Shown in pieces: positions 8,867 through 17,582 of a DNA stretch of 64,000 nt. The stretch's first letter is position 1. Each line of letters opens with the position of its first letter. Below the pieces are notes generated by a model. That model saw only the letters and a list, made by a program, of their open reading frames with translations, was not told the origin of the DNA and made no database searches. The stretch spans positions 62,001-126,000 of the forward strand of contig JAQWPG010000001.1 of assembly GCA_029268385.1 (NCBI GenBank), written 5' to 3'. This DNA comes from Gammaproteobacteria bacterium. GTDB taxonomy: Bacteria > Pseudomonadota > Gammaproteobacteria > Poriferisulfidales > GCA-002705445. The translations under genes and the position numbers were made by a program.

Positions 8867-9430
8867 TTATTTTTTTAATATAGTTTTTGCGGCATCCAGT
8901 AAATTTTTGCAATAATGATCTGGAGTGATAGGAAATTTATTATCTTTACCCCCAAGACCACACTTCAGCAGTATAGACTTTCCACCAATATCTTTTGTGA
9001 CAGCAATATCTCTAGTTGTATCACCAATGAAGATAGAACTGCTGAAGTCAATATTGAAATCTTTTTGGGCTTGCATATACAATCCAGATTTTGGTTTTCT
9101 GCATGAGCAATTAATCTGATAATCCTTATTACCATTTTTAAATTTATTAGGCGGACTATGTGGACAATAATAAATCCCATCTATTTTTGCATTGTCTTTA
9201 CTAAGTAAACTAGTCATTTTATCATGCATTTTATTTACATCATTTTCTAATAGCAGCCCTTTAGCAACTTGTGGTTGGTTAGTTACAACTATTACGAGCC
9301 ATTTTGATTGATTAATTAATCTTATTGCTTCTGATACTCCCTCTATAAGCTCAAAATCATCAATATTATTAATGTATGGTATATATTTATTAATAGTTCC
9401 ATCTCTATCAATAAAAAAAGCTTTGTTCAT
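8867..9430 (-). CDS. gmhB: D-glycero-D-manno-heptose 1,7-bisphosphate 7-phosphatase (HAD family)
   Basis: A 187-residue HAD phosphatase that removes the 7-phosphate from heptose 1,7-bisphosphate in nucleotide-heptose synthesis. IDRDGTIN (residues 8-15) holds the two catalytic Asp residues, VVTNQP is motif II, and FIGDTTRDI is motif IV. Cys and His residues in CPHSPPNK and CSCRKPKSG form the zinc-binding loop that marks GmhB within the HAD family. It is convergent with rfbG, with a gap of only two bases. Together with gmhA at 2989 it indicates heptose supply from the island. GmhB-like and histidinol-phosphatase-like proteins resemble each other, but the context favours GmhB. Confidence 0.9.
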   Translation of the reverse strand: MNKAFFIDRDGTINKYIPYINNIDDFELIEGVSEAIRLINQSKWLVIVVTNQPQVAKGLLLENDVNKMHDKMTSLLSKDNAKIDGIYYCPHSPPNKFKNGNKDYQINCSCRKPKSGLYMQAQKDFNIDFSSSIFIGDTTRDIAVTKDIGGKSILLKCGLGGKDNKFPITPDHYCKNLLDAAKTILKK

Positions 9431-9533
9431 ATTCTTGAAATTTAAATTATTTTAATTAATTCTATAGGATATAAGACTTATTATCTATTCTAAATACTAG
9501 TCTATAGTAAGTTGATCAATACACATATTTAGA

Positions 9534-9562
9534 TTTAATAGTTTTATTTATTACTATATAAT
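9534..9562 (+). promoter_or_regulatory. Candidate promoter of the 9641-18534 operon
   Basis: TTTAAT (9534-9539) and TATAAT (9557-9562) are separated by 17 bases, 78 bases before the first ATG. The -10 is perfect but the -35 agrees in only half its bases, so this is a moderate call. The start of a long same-strand gene run after a divergent gene supports a promoter here. Confidence 0.4.
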
Positions 9563-9583
9563 CTACTAGAATTTAACAATGGT

Positions 9584-9628
9584 AACGAGAATCTAAGTTA
9601 TTCAGAAAAAATCTTATAAAATCTCGTT
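9584..9628 (+). promoter_or_regulatory. Stem-loop in the 5' leader of the polysaccharide operon
   Basis: The arms AACGAGA (9584-9590) and TCTCGTT (9622-9628) are perfectly complementary, with a second inner pairing TAAG (9594-9597) to CTTA (9613-9616). It ends 12 bases before the ATG at 9641 and would sit in the mRNA leader. No U-tract follows, so it is not a classical terminator. A role in translation or in transcription pausing is possible but unproven. Confidence 0.4.
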
Positions 9629-9640
9629 CATATTACTAAT

Positions 9641-11890
9641 ATGATTATCAAAGATAATGTATACAAATTAATGAATATAGTATTATTTTTCTCATTTGTT
9701 TTTTATGCGCTATTTTTTAGATATTATGGAGATGTAAAAATAGCAGTAATTGCAATGTCTGCCTGGATAGCCTTATCTTTTATTTATATTCAAAACCAAA
9801 TTAATATTAAAAATATTATTAATACAAATACTTTAATCAATAGAATTAACCCAACATTAATTTTCTTAATAAAAAAAATAGCTCCTCATGTATTGTTTAT
9901 AGTATTTTGTATTATTTTTGCTACTGAGATTAAAAAAACTCCCGGTATGCCAATAGCGAACCTTATGAATATTCTGAGTATAGTGTTTATAATTTGCGCA
10001 TTTCAGCTTAGGTATTTTAATAGCAAATCAAGCAAGCAATCTATGGATACAGTTTTAGAATATAGTATTTATTATATATTATTTTTAGGCATACTTACCG
10101 GACATGGAGTAAGAGATTCAATACATTCACATATAATAACTTACAGTGTTATAGGAGTATTAAGTTCTTACTTATTAGTATCTCAAAATTTGATTACAGA
10201 AAAAGTTATTTCTTCGAATATCAAAATATTTCCACCGTTTTTAAAAAATCTAGAAAATTTTACAAAAAAAAGTATTTTAATATATGTAATTTTAATTATA
10301 CTTTTTTTATTTTTTTCATTAAGAACAGATGTACTCGAGTATGCAAGTCCAGTATTACATTGGGCTTATTTTACAGGCCCAACTTACGAAATAGGTTTTC
10401 AAAATATTTTTTTAACATTGTCTCAATATTCATTAATGTTTAACTTATTGGCAAGCAAAATATCTCCAAATCCGCATTTCTCAGTTTGGCTTGGCCAAGC
10501 AGTTTTACTGAATTTAATATTTCTTATGGGAATTTTTATGTGTAGTAAAAATAAATATATTTTTATTGTGCCTTTAAGCTTAGCGATTTTAATACTTTTT
10601 GTTGATCCATCTTCCGTGGGTCCACAAGCTTATCCTTCATCAAGTGTCGTTAGATTTTTCCCATTTTACTTAATGGTTTTTTCATATGTCATAATTTCAG
10701 CCAATCCAAATTCTATAAAATCTAAAATTATATTAATTTCTACTATTCTTTTTGCTATGATTTGGAGCTCACTATCTCTTTTGTCTCTTGCCACTTCATT
10801 AATAATGTTAGTTTCATTAAAATCAATAGTTAATTTTCTTAATTATAATAACTATAAAGATAAGTTTGTAAATTTTTTTAAAGAAACAAAATTTCATCTT
10901 TTACTTATATTATTAGTATTATCAATAATTATTTTTTTAGCTTTTAATACTTATATATTTGATCATCAATTCTATTATGTATCTACAAGATATGGCTGGC
11001 ATTCCTCAGGAAGTATTTGGGTAACTGCTCCTCTACTATTTGCAACCGTAATGATAATACGCAACATATTGATTAAAAAAGATCCTTATATATTTCTTCT
11101 AGCAATGCCACTAATAGCATCGTTTGCTTATTATTCTTATAGACCTTTATCGCATAATTTACTAGCTGTTTTCCCGCTAATTTTTTTTACATTATTGGCA
11201 ATGCAAATTAGTAAAAGGCAAAAAAAAGATAATATTAAAGTATTAGATAAAAATAATATAGGAGAACGACTAAAAAAAAATATATCAATTATTTTTATAA
11301 TATTTGCTGTAGTTTCATTAACTTTTCAAATACCTAATAAAAAAGAAACTCCATTTAGCATAATAAATATTACAGAAAATAATTTTAATGGACTTTCAAA
11401 TATATTTTTTTCAATTCCAGACCCAGATAAAGTTTGTAAAGACAATGAAAAAAAATATAAATATTTTTTAAAAAATTTTTATAGCAAATATGAAAATTAT
11501 GAAAAAGTAGATATACCGTTCATTGTACTTGCTGATTTTTTTGAAGTTTCAAGTTTTGGAAGTTGTTTTATAGACGAAAAAAATAATTCAAAACAGCGTA
11601 GAATTTTCTATACATCACCATTATATAACGACCCACTTCCCAGAGTATATAGTAAGAAGTTAATTAATAAATATATATCAAGGCATAGCGTAAAAGAATT
11701 TTTTGTTCTTACTTCAAGCCACAATATATATGCAAAAAATGCATTCAATGGTTTTATAAGCCAGCTTCCCGAAAATTTTAAAATGCAAAAAATTAACTAT
11801 CCTAAGATTAGCGCCAAATATTTTGATGGTACTGAAAATATGGATATTTCATTAGAATTAATGTATTTTGGACCAAGAATCTTTAAATAA
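9641..11890 (+). CDS. Large polytopic membrane protein of the polysaccharide locus, function unknown
   Basis: A 749-residue protein with roughly 14 hydrophobic segments over residues 1-530, including a very hydrophobic block around residues 380-440, and a mostly soluble C-terminal part of about 200 residues (550-749). An extracytoplasmic loop near residues 225-260 contains acidic residues (VLEYASPVLHWAYFTGP), placed like the first loop of GT-C glycosyltransferases, which often carries the catalytic acid. I do not recognise a named family. The position at the head of an operon with a GtrA/GtrB pair suggests a periplasmic transferase using polyprenyl-phosphate sugars; a polymerase is the main alternative. 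Followed after 58 bases by another membrane protein. Confidence 0.6.
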   Translation: MIIKDNVYKLMNIVLFFSFVFYALFFRYYGDVKIAVIAMSAWIALSFIYIQNQINIKNIINTNTLINRINPTLIFLIKKIAPHVLFIVFCIIFATEIKKTPGMPIANLMNILSIVFIICAFQLRYFNSKSSKQSMDTVLEYSIYYILFLGILTGHGVRDSIHSHIITYSVIGVLSSYLLVSQNLITEKVISSNIKIFPPFLKNLENFTKKSILIYVILIILFLFFSLRTDVLEYASPVLHWAYFTGPTYEIGFQNIFLTLSQYSLMFNLLASKISPNPHFSVWLGQAVLLNLIFLMGIFMCSKNKYIFIVPLSLAILILFVDPSSVGPQAYPSSSVVRFFPFYLMVFSYVIISANPNSIKSKIILISTILFAMIWSSLSLLSLATSLIMLVSLKSIVNFLNYNNYKDKFVNFFKETKFHLLLILLVLSIIIFLAFNTYIFDHQFYYVSTRYGWHSSGSIWVTAPLLFATVMIIRNILIKKDPYIFLLAMPLIASFAYYSYRPLSHNLLAVFPLIFFTLLAMQISKRQKKDNIKVLDKNNIGERLKKNISIIFIIFAVVSLTFQIPNKKETPFSIINITENNFNGLSNIFFSIPDPDKVCKDNEKKYKYFLKNFYSKYENYEKVDIPFIVLADFFEVSSFGSCFIDEKNNSKQRRIFYTSPLYNDPLPRVYSKKLINKYISRHSVKEFFVLTSSHNIYAKNAFNGFISQLPENFKMQKINYPKISAKYFDGTENMDISLELMYFGPRIFK

Positions 11891-11948
11891 ATTTTTTATA
11901 GAATAGGTTATTTTAATAGATTTTCAATTTTTTGGTAAAAATTTATAT

Positions 11949-13331
11949 ATGATTAAACAAATGAGAGAATTTTTATATTACTTAAAAAATTTAATTTTGA
12001 AAATAAAAGGTAAAATTCCATTATATTTTCTAAAATATAAAATTTTTCCTTCAATAAAAAAAGATGTAAATTATGCGCGTTTAAATTTCGTTTTATTTAC
12101 AATGTTTTTCGGATTTATTTTTGCTATATTATTTCATTATGTTCATTGGCAAGCAGTGCCTGGACCAGATGGCTACACAAGGGTATATAAAGAATCTTTT
12201 TTTTTACCAAACCCAAGAACTATGTTTTCAGATTTTTTCTCTCTTGCCGACATGTGGTGGAGATTTAGATGGGACATAAAGTTTAATTATCTTCCAGCCG
12301 CTATTATTCCCTTAAGTATCCTTGAGGATATTGGCAGAGGTTTATATGGTTATCCAAATCCTTATGTTACAGCTTTCATATTTGTATACTCATATTTAAT
12401 TTTTCTAGGACTTTATTTATACTTTAGTTTTAATTCTCTAAAAGTTACTCAAAGGCTAATAATCGTTCTGGCTTTGGCTATATGCTCCTATCCAGTATTG
12501 CTAACACTTCATACTTCAAATTTTGAAAGCCATTGTTTTATAATGATATCAATTTCTATTTATTTATTTATTAAACGTAAATATTTTTGGAGCGCTGTTT
12601 TTATTGGTTTTGCAGCTTCTGTCAAGCTGTACCCTTTGATATTCATAGTTGTAATATTAAGTAAAAGAAAATTTTGGAATATAGCAGCAGGCTCTTTTAT
12701 TGGTTTTATATCGCCAAATATTTTAGCCTTAAATATTCGTGGAGAATTTTTATCAAATGTTTCAACATGGGCTAATGGTTTTTTAGAAGGATTGAACTCT
12801 TACTCAGTTACAATGATTCAAGGCTGGAGTGGCATCCCATTTTCTCACTCATTGCTAAATGCATATAGACTTATTATAGGTCCACATTGTTGCGGACCTC
12901 ATAATGCAATGTTTAATCCGTATCCGTACTACTATATCTTTGCTGTAATTTTTTTATCATTTATAGTATATAGAATTGTAAACATGAGGAAAATCTCACA
13001 TAAATTTATTTTGGCTGCATCGGCTTTATGTTTACTACCAGTTACATCAACCGACTACAAGCTAATGTATTTTTTAATACCAATTATAATTTTAATAAAA
13101 TCAAGCAGAAAAAGTATTTTTGAGAATTTTTTATTATTCTTCATAACATTATTGATGATTCCAAAAGGTTATTACTTTGTCCATAAGTTCTTATTTGGTT
13201 ATCCTGGAGGTCAATATTTTTATTTTAATAGCAATACCATTATTAATGCTACAATACTATTATTGCTGATAATTACAATATTATGGTCTTCATATGACTT
13301 TAAAAAAAACAAACTTAATAATAATAAATAA
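11949..13331 (+). CDS. GT87-like (DUF2029-type) membrane glycosyltransferase
   Basis: A 460-residue protein with about 10-11 membrane segments. The stretch LHTSNFESHCFIMISISIYL followed by KRKYFWSAVFIGFAASVKLYPLIF (seen in two parts around residues 185-235) is the pattern of the GT87/DUF2029 family. That pattern is an acidic residue after an N-E/G motif, then a helix containing G-F-A-x-x-x-K-x-Y-P. Members transfer sugars from polyprenyl phosphate on the periplasmic side. The N-terminal 45 residues are basic and cytoplasmic. Its acceptor and sugar are unknown. It lies between the large membrane protein and the epimerase, 20 bases before the latter, in the operon that also encodes a GtrA/GtrB donor system. 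Confidence 0.65.
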   Translation: MIKQMREFLYYLKNLILKIKGKIPLYFLKYKIFPSIKKDVNYARLNFVLFTMFFGFIFAILFHYVHWQAVPGPDGYTRVYKESFFLPNPRTMFSDFFSLADMWWRFRWDIKFNYLPAAIIPLSILEDIGRGLYGYPNPYVTAFIFVYSYLIFLGLYLYFSFNSLKVTQRLIIVLALAICSYPVLLTLHTSNFESHCFIMISISIYLFIKRKYFWSAVFIGFAASVKLYPLIFIVVILSKRKFWNIAAGSFIGFISPNILALNIRGEFLSNVSTWANGFLEGLNSYSVTMIQGWSGIPFSHSLLNAYRLIIGPHCCGPHNAMFNPYPYYYIFAVIFLSFIVYRIVNMRKISHKFILAASALCLLPVTSTDYKLMYFLIPIIILIKSSRKSIFENFLLFFITLLMIPKGYYFVHKFLFGYPGGQYFYFNSNTIINATILLLLIITILWSSYDFKKNKLNNNK

Positions 13332-13350
13332 GTAAAAACTATAAGATATT

Positions 13351-14379
13351 ATGTGTGCTGTGGAAAAAGACATTAACGAAATTATAGATAATGGATATTC
13401 TTTATGGGGAGATCTAAAAAATAAAAATATTTTTTTAACAGGCGGAACTGGTTTTATTGGAATTTGGCTGTTAAATACCATAATTGAATTAAATCGTAAA
13501 AATAATGCAAATATAAGTGTTACTGTCTTGTCCAGAAACATTGATAGATTTAAGGAAAAACATCCAGAAGTATTTAGTTCAAAGAATATATCCTTTATTA
13601 GTGGTGATATATGTAATTTTCAATACCCAAAAGAAAATTTTACTCATATCATTCATGGCGCTACAGATGCTAGCGCTGATTTAAATGAGAAAAATCCTTA
13701 TTTAATGTATAGCACGATAGTTGATGGTACAAAAAATATTTTAAACTTTGCAAAAGAAAATAAAGATTCTTTATTTTTATTTATGAGTTCAGGTGCAGTT
13801 TATGGCAACCAGCCTTTTGATTTAGATAATGTAGACGAAGAATTTCTTGGCGGGCCTGATATTATAAATACTGTAAATTGTTATGCTGAATCAAAGAGAG
13901 CTGCAGAAATGTTATGCTCAATCTACTGTAAACAGTATAATATTAATGTTAAGATAGCTAGAATTTTTGCTTTACTTGGACCCTATTTGTCTTTGGATAT
14001 ACATTTTGCTGCTGGTAACTTCATTAGAGATGCTTTAGAGGGAAGAGAAATTATCGTTAAAGGTAATGGTAAACCTGTAAGATCATATTTGTACCCAACA
14101 GACTTAATATTCTGGCTTTTTTATATTTTAATCAAGGGAAGAAAAAATGCAGCTTATAATGTAGGCTCACCTTATGGATATTCAATTGAAGAATTGGCAA
14201 TAAAAGTAGCAAATCTTATAGGTAACAAAGAATACCAAATACTTGGGAAAAAAGACGGTGGTTGGAACTTGGGAAGATATGTGCCTGATATTACCTTGAT
14301 AAAAAAAGAATCAAATTATGATCTGACAGTAGATATTGATGAAGCAATAATAAGAACAGCAATTTGGAATAAAAAATGA
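13351..14379 (+). CDS. NAD-dependent nucleotide-sugar epimerase/dehydratase
   Basis: A 342-residue extended short-chain dehydrogenase. FLTGGTGFIGIWLL near residues 28-41 is the dinucleotide-binding loop, FMSSGAVYG carries the catalytic Ser, and YAESKRAAEM provides the YxxxK pair. GNGKPVRSYLYPTDLI and AYNVGSPYGYSIEELA are typical of sugar-nucleotide epimerases, decarboxylases and reductases. Precise chemistry is not readable. Its stop overlaps the start of the thiamine diphosphate enzyme by four bases, so the two probably act on the same intermediate; with rfbF and rfbG upstream, that intermediate is likely CDP-linked. A YerF-like reduction of a two-carbon-branched sugar is one possibility. 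Confidence 0.8.
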   Translation: MCAVEKDINEIIDNGYSLWGDLKNKNIFLTGGTGFIGIWLLNTIIELNRKNNANISVTVLSRNIDRFKEKHPEVFSSKNISFISGDICNFQYPKENFTHIIHGATDASADLNEKNPYLMYSTIVDGTKNILNFAKENKDSLFLFMSSGAVYGNQPFDLDNVDEEFLGGPDIINTVNCYAESKRAAEMLCSIYCKQYNINVKIARIFALLGPYLSLDIHFAAGNFIRDALEGREIIVKGNGKPVRSYLYPTDLIFWLFYILIKGRKNAAYNVGSPYGYSIEELAIKVANLIGNKEYQILGKKDGGWNLGRYVPDITLIKKESNYDLTVDIDEAIIRTAIWNKK

Positions 14380-16193
14380 AAATAAAATTATCTGATTGGG
14401 TAGCAAACAAAATTCACGAAATGGGTATTGAGCATGCATTTATGATTACTGGTGGCGGTTCAATGCATCTAAATCATTCAATATCAACTCACCCAAAAAT
14501 TGAAACTTTGTATAATCATCATGAACAAGCTTGTAGTATTGCTGCAGAAGCATACTACAGGGTGAATAATAAATTAGCCTTGTTAAATGTGACATCAGGC
14601 CCCGGTGGAACAAATACTATTACCGGAGTATATGGAGCATATGTTGATAGTATCGGAATGTTAATAATATCAGGCCAAGTTAAATATGAAACTACTGTTA
14701 GAAGTACTGGGCTAAAATTAAGGCAATTTGGCGACCAAGAGTTAGACATTGAAGAATTGATTAAGCCTGTTACAAAATATTCTCAAATGGTTACAGACCC
14801 AAATTCAATAAGGTATCATCTAGAAAAAGCTTTTTATTTAGCAACATCTGGCAGACCAGGACCATGTTGGCTAGATATACCATTAGATGTTCAAGCCTCA
14901 GAAATTGAAACAGATGATTTAAAAGGCTTCGATCCTATGGAGTTAAATAAAAACACAAAAAAAATTAATTTAGAAGGCGTTTCAAAAGAGATATTGAATC
15001 TTTTGAGTAAAGCAAAAAGACCAGTAATTTTAGCTGGAAGTGGAATAAGATTAAGTGGGCAACATAAAAAATTTATTGAAATTATTGATAAGTTAAAAAT
15101 ACCTGTAGTTACTGCTTGGAATGCTCATGATGCAATTTGGAATGAGCACCCTTGCTATATGGGTAGACCAGGAACTGTAGGAGATAGACCTGGAAACTTT
15201 GTTGTGCAAAATTCTGATTTACTGATAATTTTAGGAAGCAGGTTAAATATTAGGCAGGTTAGTTATAATTTTAAATCTTTTGCTAGAGAAGCTTTTAAAG
15301 TATGGGTTGAGATTGATGATATTGAACTAGACAAGTCGACAGTTAAACCTGATCTTAAAATTAATTCTGATTTAAAAGATTTTCTACCAAAATTCTATGA
15401 AGAAATTTCGCAATATAATGCTAATAATATTGAGCATAAAAAATGGAAGGATTGGTGTAACGTTAGAAAGAATAAATATCCAATCGTTTTAGAAGAATAC
15501 TGGGATAACGATAAAATAAATCCTTATTGTTTTATGGAAAAACTATTTGAAAATTTAAAAGAAAATCAAATAATTATTTCAGCAAATGGAACAGCATGTG
15601 TTACAAGTTTTCAAGCTGCATTTCTTAAAAAAGGACAAAGGTTGTGGACAAATTCTGGGTGCGCGACTATGGGTTATGACTTGCCTGGTGCTATAGGCGC
15701 ATGTAAAGCCTCAGGTAACAAAAAAACTATTTGTTTGGCTGGAGATGGTTCAATAATGATGAACCTACAAGAGCTTCAAACTATAGTTGGCAATAATTTA
15801 CCAATAAAAATTTTTATATTAAATAATAGTGGGTATGTTTCAATGTTTCAAACTCAAAAAAACTTTTTTAATGGCACAGAGTTTGGAGCGGGTCCAAAAA
15901 GTGGCGTAAATTTCCCAGACTTTGAAAAAATTAGTAAAGCTTTTGATATGCAATATGAAAGATGTCAAAATCATGATGAATTAGAAAATAAAATAGCTAA
16001 AGCATTGGCGACCGATGACCCTGCTATTTGTGAAATTATGATAGATGAGAAACAGGTTTTTGCTCCTAAGCTAGGTGCAAAAATTCATTCAGATGGCACA
16101 ATTACATCCCCACCTTTAGAAGATTTATCTCCATTTCTTTCGAAAGAAGAATTAGAGGAAAATATGCTAATAAAACCATTCGATGCTGAATAA
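14376..16193 (+). CDS. Thiamine diphosphate enzyme, acetolactate synthase/YerE-like
   Basis: A 605-residue thiamine diphosphate enzyme with the three-domain layout of the acetolactate synthase superfamily. Glu50 in NHHEQACSIAAEAYYR is the cofactor-activating Glu, and TSGPGGTNTITGVYGAYVDS is the conserved PYR-domain segment. A central domain spans about 205-345, and the C-terminal binding motif begins GDG at 456 and ends NN at 483-484. It is not an ordinary IlvB: it sits in a sugar locus, is coupled to an epimerase, and has no small regulatory subunit. In yersiniose synthesis, YerE of this family adds a two-carbon unit from pyruvate to a CDP-3,6-dideoxy-4-ketosugar. A similar branching reaction on an rfbF/rfbG-derived sugar is inferred here; a plain acetolactate synthase is less likely. 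Confidence 0.75.
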   Translation: MKIKLSDWVANKIHEMGIEHAFMITGGGSMHLNHSISTHPKIETLYNHHEQACSIAAEAYYRVNNKLALLNVTSGPGGTNTITGVYGAYVDSIGMLIISGQVKYETTVRSTGLKLRQFGDQELDIEELIKPVTKYSQMVTDPNSIRYHLEKAFYLATSGRPGPCWLDIPLDVQASEIETDDLKGFDPMELNKNTKKINLEGVSKEILNLLSKAKRPVILAGSGIRLSGQHKKFIEIIDKLKIPVVTAWNAHDAIWNEHPCYMGRPGTVGDRPGNFVVQNSDLLIILGSRLNIRQVSYNFKSFAREAFKVWVEIDDIELDKSTVKPDLKINSDLKDFLPKFYEEISQYNANNIEHKKWKDWCNVRKNKYPIVLEEYWDNDKINPYCFMEKLFENLKENQIIISANGTACVTSFQAAFLKKGQRLWTNSGCATMGYDLPGAIGACKASGNKKTICLAGDGSIMMNLQELQTIVGNNLPIKIFILNNSGYVSMFQTQKNFFNGTEFGAGPKSGVNFPDFEKISKAFDMQYERCQNHDELENKIAKALATDDPAICEIMIDEKQVFAPKLGAKIHSDGTITSPPLEDLSPFLSKEELEENMLIKPFDAE

Positions 16194-16593
16194 TAACTTA
16201 ATAAATTTTTATAACAAGTCTAGAATTGCAAGATTTGGATTTTTTGGAGCCATTAATACTGTAATTGGTTTTATTACGTATCCAGCAATATATTTCTTTT
16301 TTAGTAATAATTTTAGTTATATAGAAGTCCTTTATATTAGTTTTATTATAAGCACTCATTTTGCTTTCCTAACAACTAAATATTATGTTTTTAAGTCGCC
16401 AGGCAGTATTCACAAAGAGTATATAAAATTTATGATATTTCACTTGCTTATATTAGGAGTAAATTTAATATTTTTGCCTATATTTGTAGAAATTTTCCTC
16501 ATTCATCCATCTATCTCTCAAATTATATTTAGTGTTATACTGATGTTGTTAAGTTATTTTTGGCATTTAAAAATAACTTTTAAAGATAGTTAA
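16183..16593 (+). CDS. gtrA: GtrA-family flippase for polyprenyl-linked sugar
   Basis: A 136-residue protein with four membrane helices, the size and layout of GtrA proteins. These are thought to move undecaprenyl-phosphate-linked single sugars across the inner membrane. ARFGFFGAINTVIGFITYP at the start of helix 1 is the family signature (FxxVGxxNTxxxF-like), and LTTKYYVFKSPG follows helix 2 as the usual K/R-Y-x-V-F loop. The ATG at 16183 overlaps the end of the thiamine diphosphate enzyme by 11 bases. A GtrB-type synthase of the donor lies two genes downstream, so the pair is functionally complete. Its presence argues that some membrane glycosyltransferases of this locus use polyprenyl-phosphate sugars. 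Confidence 0.85.
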   Translation: MLNNNLINFYNKSRIARFGFFGAINTVIGFITYPAIYFFFSNNFSYIEVLYISFIISTHFAFLTTKYYVFKSPGSIHKEYIKFMIFHLLILGVNLIFLPIFVEIFLIHPSISQIIFSVILMLLSYFWHLKITFKDS

Positions 16594-16664
16594 TTTATAT
16601 AAATAATTTAGGCTTAAATTAAAATATATAGTATTATAAAAAAATATTTGAGTGAATTGTGATT

Positions 16665-17582
16665 ATGAAAATTGATTATATAAAAAGAAATTGCCCAATC
16701 TGCGGATCTAAAAGCTCAAAAGAAGAAATATACTCAAAGAGCAGGGCTGAGAAGACAGAATTTTCATTATTAAAGGAAATCTGGAATGGCTTTTTCAAAG
16801 AAAAAATTATTTTTACATATTCAAGATGCAACAAATGTAAGACTCTATATTGCCCAACTTTTTTTAGTAATAAACACTTAGAAGAGCTGTACGGACAAAT
16901 GCCTGCAAATATGGATCAGGTTCCACTTTCGGCATTAAAAAAAACTCAAAAAGGATATTTTGATTTCTTAAAAAAACATTCAGATTTAAGTGGTAACTTT
17001 TTAGAAGTAGGACCTGATATTGGTTTGTTTACTGAAAATTGTGTCAAGGAAGGTGACTATCAGAATTATTGGTTGTTAGAACCTAACATCTCTGTAAAAA
17101 ATGAATTGAAAAGTGTTGTTTCTGGCAAGGAATCGTCAATTATTCATGAAATGTTTGATTTCTCAAAAATTCCCGATAATTCAATCAGTACTGTTGTAAT
17201 AATTCATGTGATGGATCATTTAATAGATCCTCTAGAATATTTAGAAAGCATGAAGAAAAAATTAAAGAAAGACGCAAAAATTCTTATCGTGACTCATGAC
17301 GAAAAATCTATTTTAAGAAAAATATTTAAAATAAAATGGCCCCCATTTTGCTTGCAGCACCCACAGTTATTTAATTTAAAAACAACAGAAAATTTTTTAA
17401 ATAGGTTAAATTATGAAATTATAGCTCAGGATAAAACAAAGAACTATTTTAAAATAAGTTTTTTACTTAAGCATTTATTATGGGGCTTTGGTTTAAAAAT
17501 CAATAGTGTTCCAAATTTTTTTGGCATTACAGTTGGCTTGAAACTAGGAAATATAATAACGGTAGCAAAGTATAATGGATAA
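16665..17582 (+). CDS. SAM-dependent methyltransferase with N-terminal zinc-ribbon
   Basis: A 305-residue protein. The first 60 residues hold two Cys pairs, CPICGSKSS and CNKCKTLYC, as in methyltransferases of the Methyltransf_23 / C-methyltransferase type with an amino-terminal zinc ribbon. A class I SAM-binding fold follows: NFLEVGPDIGLFTENC is motif I and NSISTVVIIHVMDHL the post-motif segment near residues 170-185. The start is taken as ATG 16665; a GTG two codons upstream (16659) is possible. It lies between gtrA and gtrB and overlaps gtrB by eight bases. Substrate is unknown; methylation of the nucleotide sugar or of the polyprenyl-linked sugar would both suit the position. Confidence 0.75.
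   Translation: MKIDYIKRNCPICGSKSSKEEIYSKSRAEKTEFSLLKEIWNGFFKEKIIFTYSRCNKCKTLYCPTFFSNKHLEELYGQMPANMDQVPLSALKKTQKGYFDFLKKHSDLSGNFLEVGPDIGLFTENCVKEGDYQNYWLLEPNISVKNELKSVVSGKESSIIHEMFDFSKIPDNSISTVVIIHVMDHLIDPLEYLESMKKKLKKDAKILIVTHDEKSILRKIFKIKWPPFCLQHPQLFNLKTTENFLNRLNYEIIAQDKTKNYFKISFLLKHLLWGFGLKINSVPNFFGITVGLKLGNIITVAKYNG

Larger units (their letters stand above)
9431..9640. other. Divergent intergenic leader, the largest non-coding gap
   Basis: This 210-base gap between gmhB (reverse) and the 9641 operon (forward) is the longest non-coding stretch in the window. It contains a TATAAT box at 9557-9562 with a weak TTTAAT -35 at 9534-9539 (17-base spacer), which would drive the forward operon, and a stem-loop at 9584-9628. 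Near 9465-9485 there is a short palindromic run (ATAAGACTTAT). No RNA gene or short protein gene is recognisable. Confidence 0.5.
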
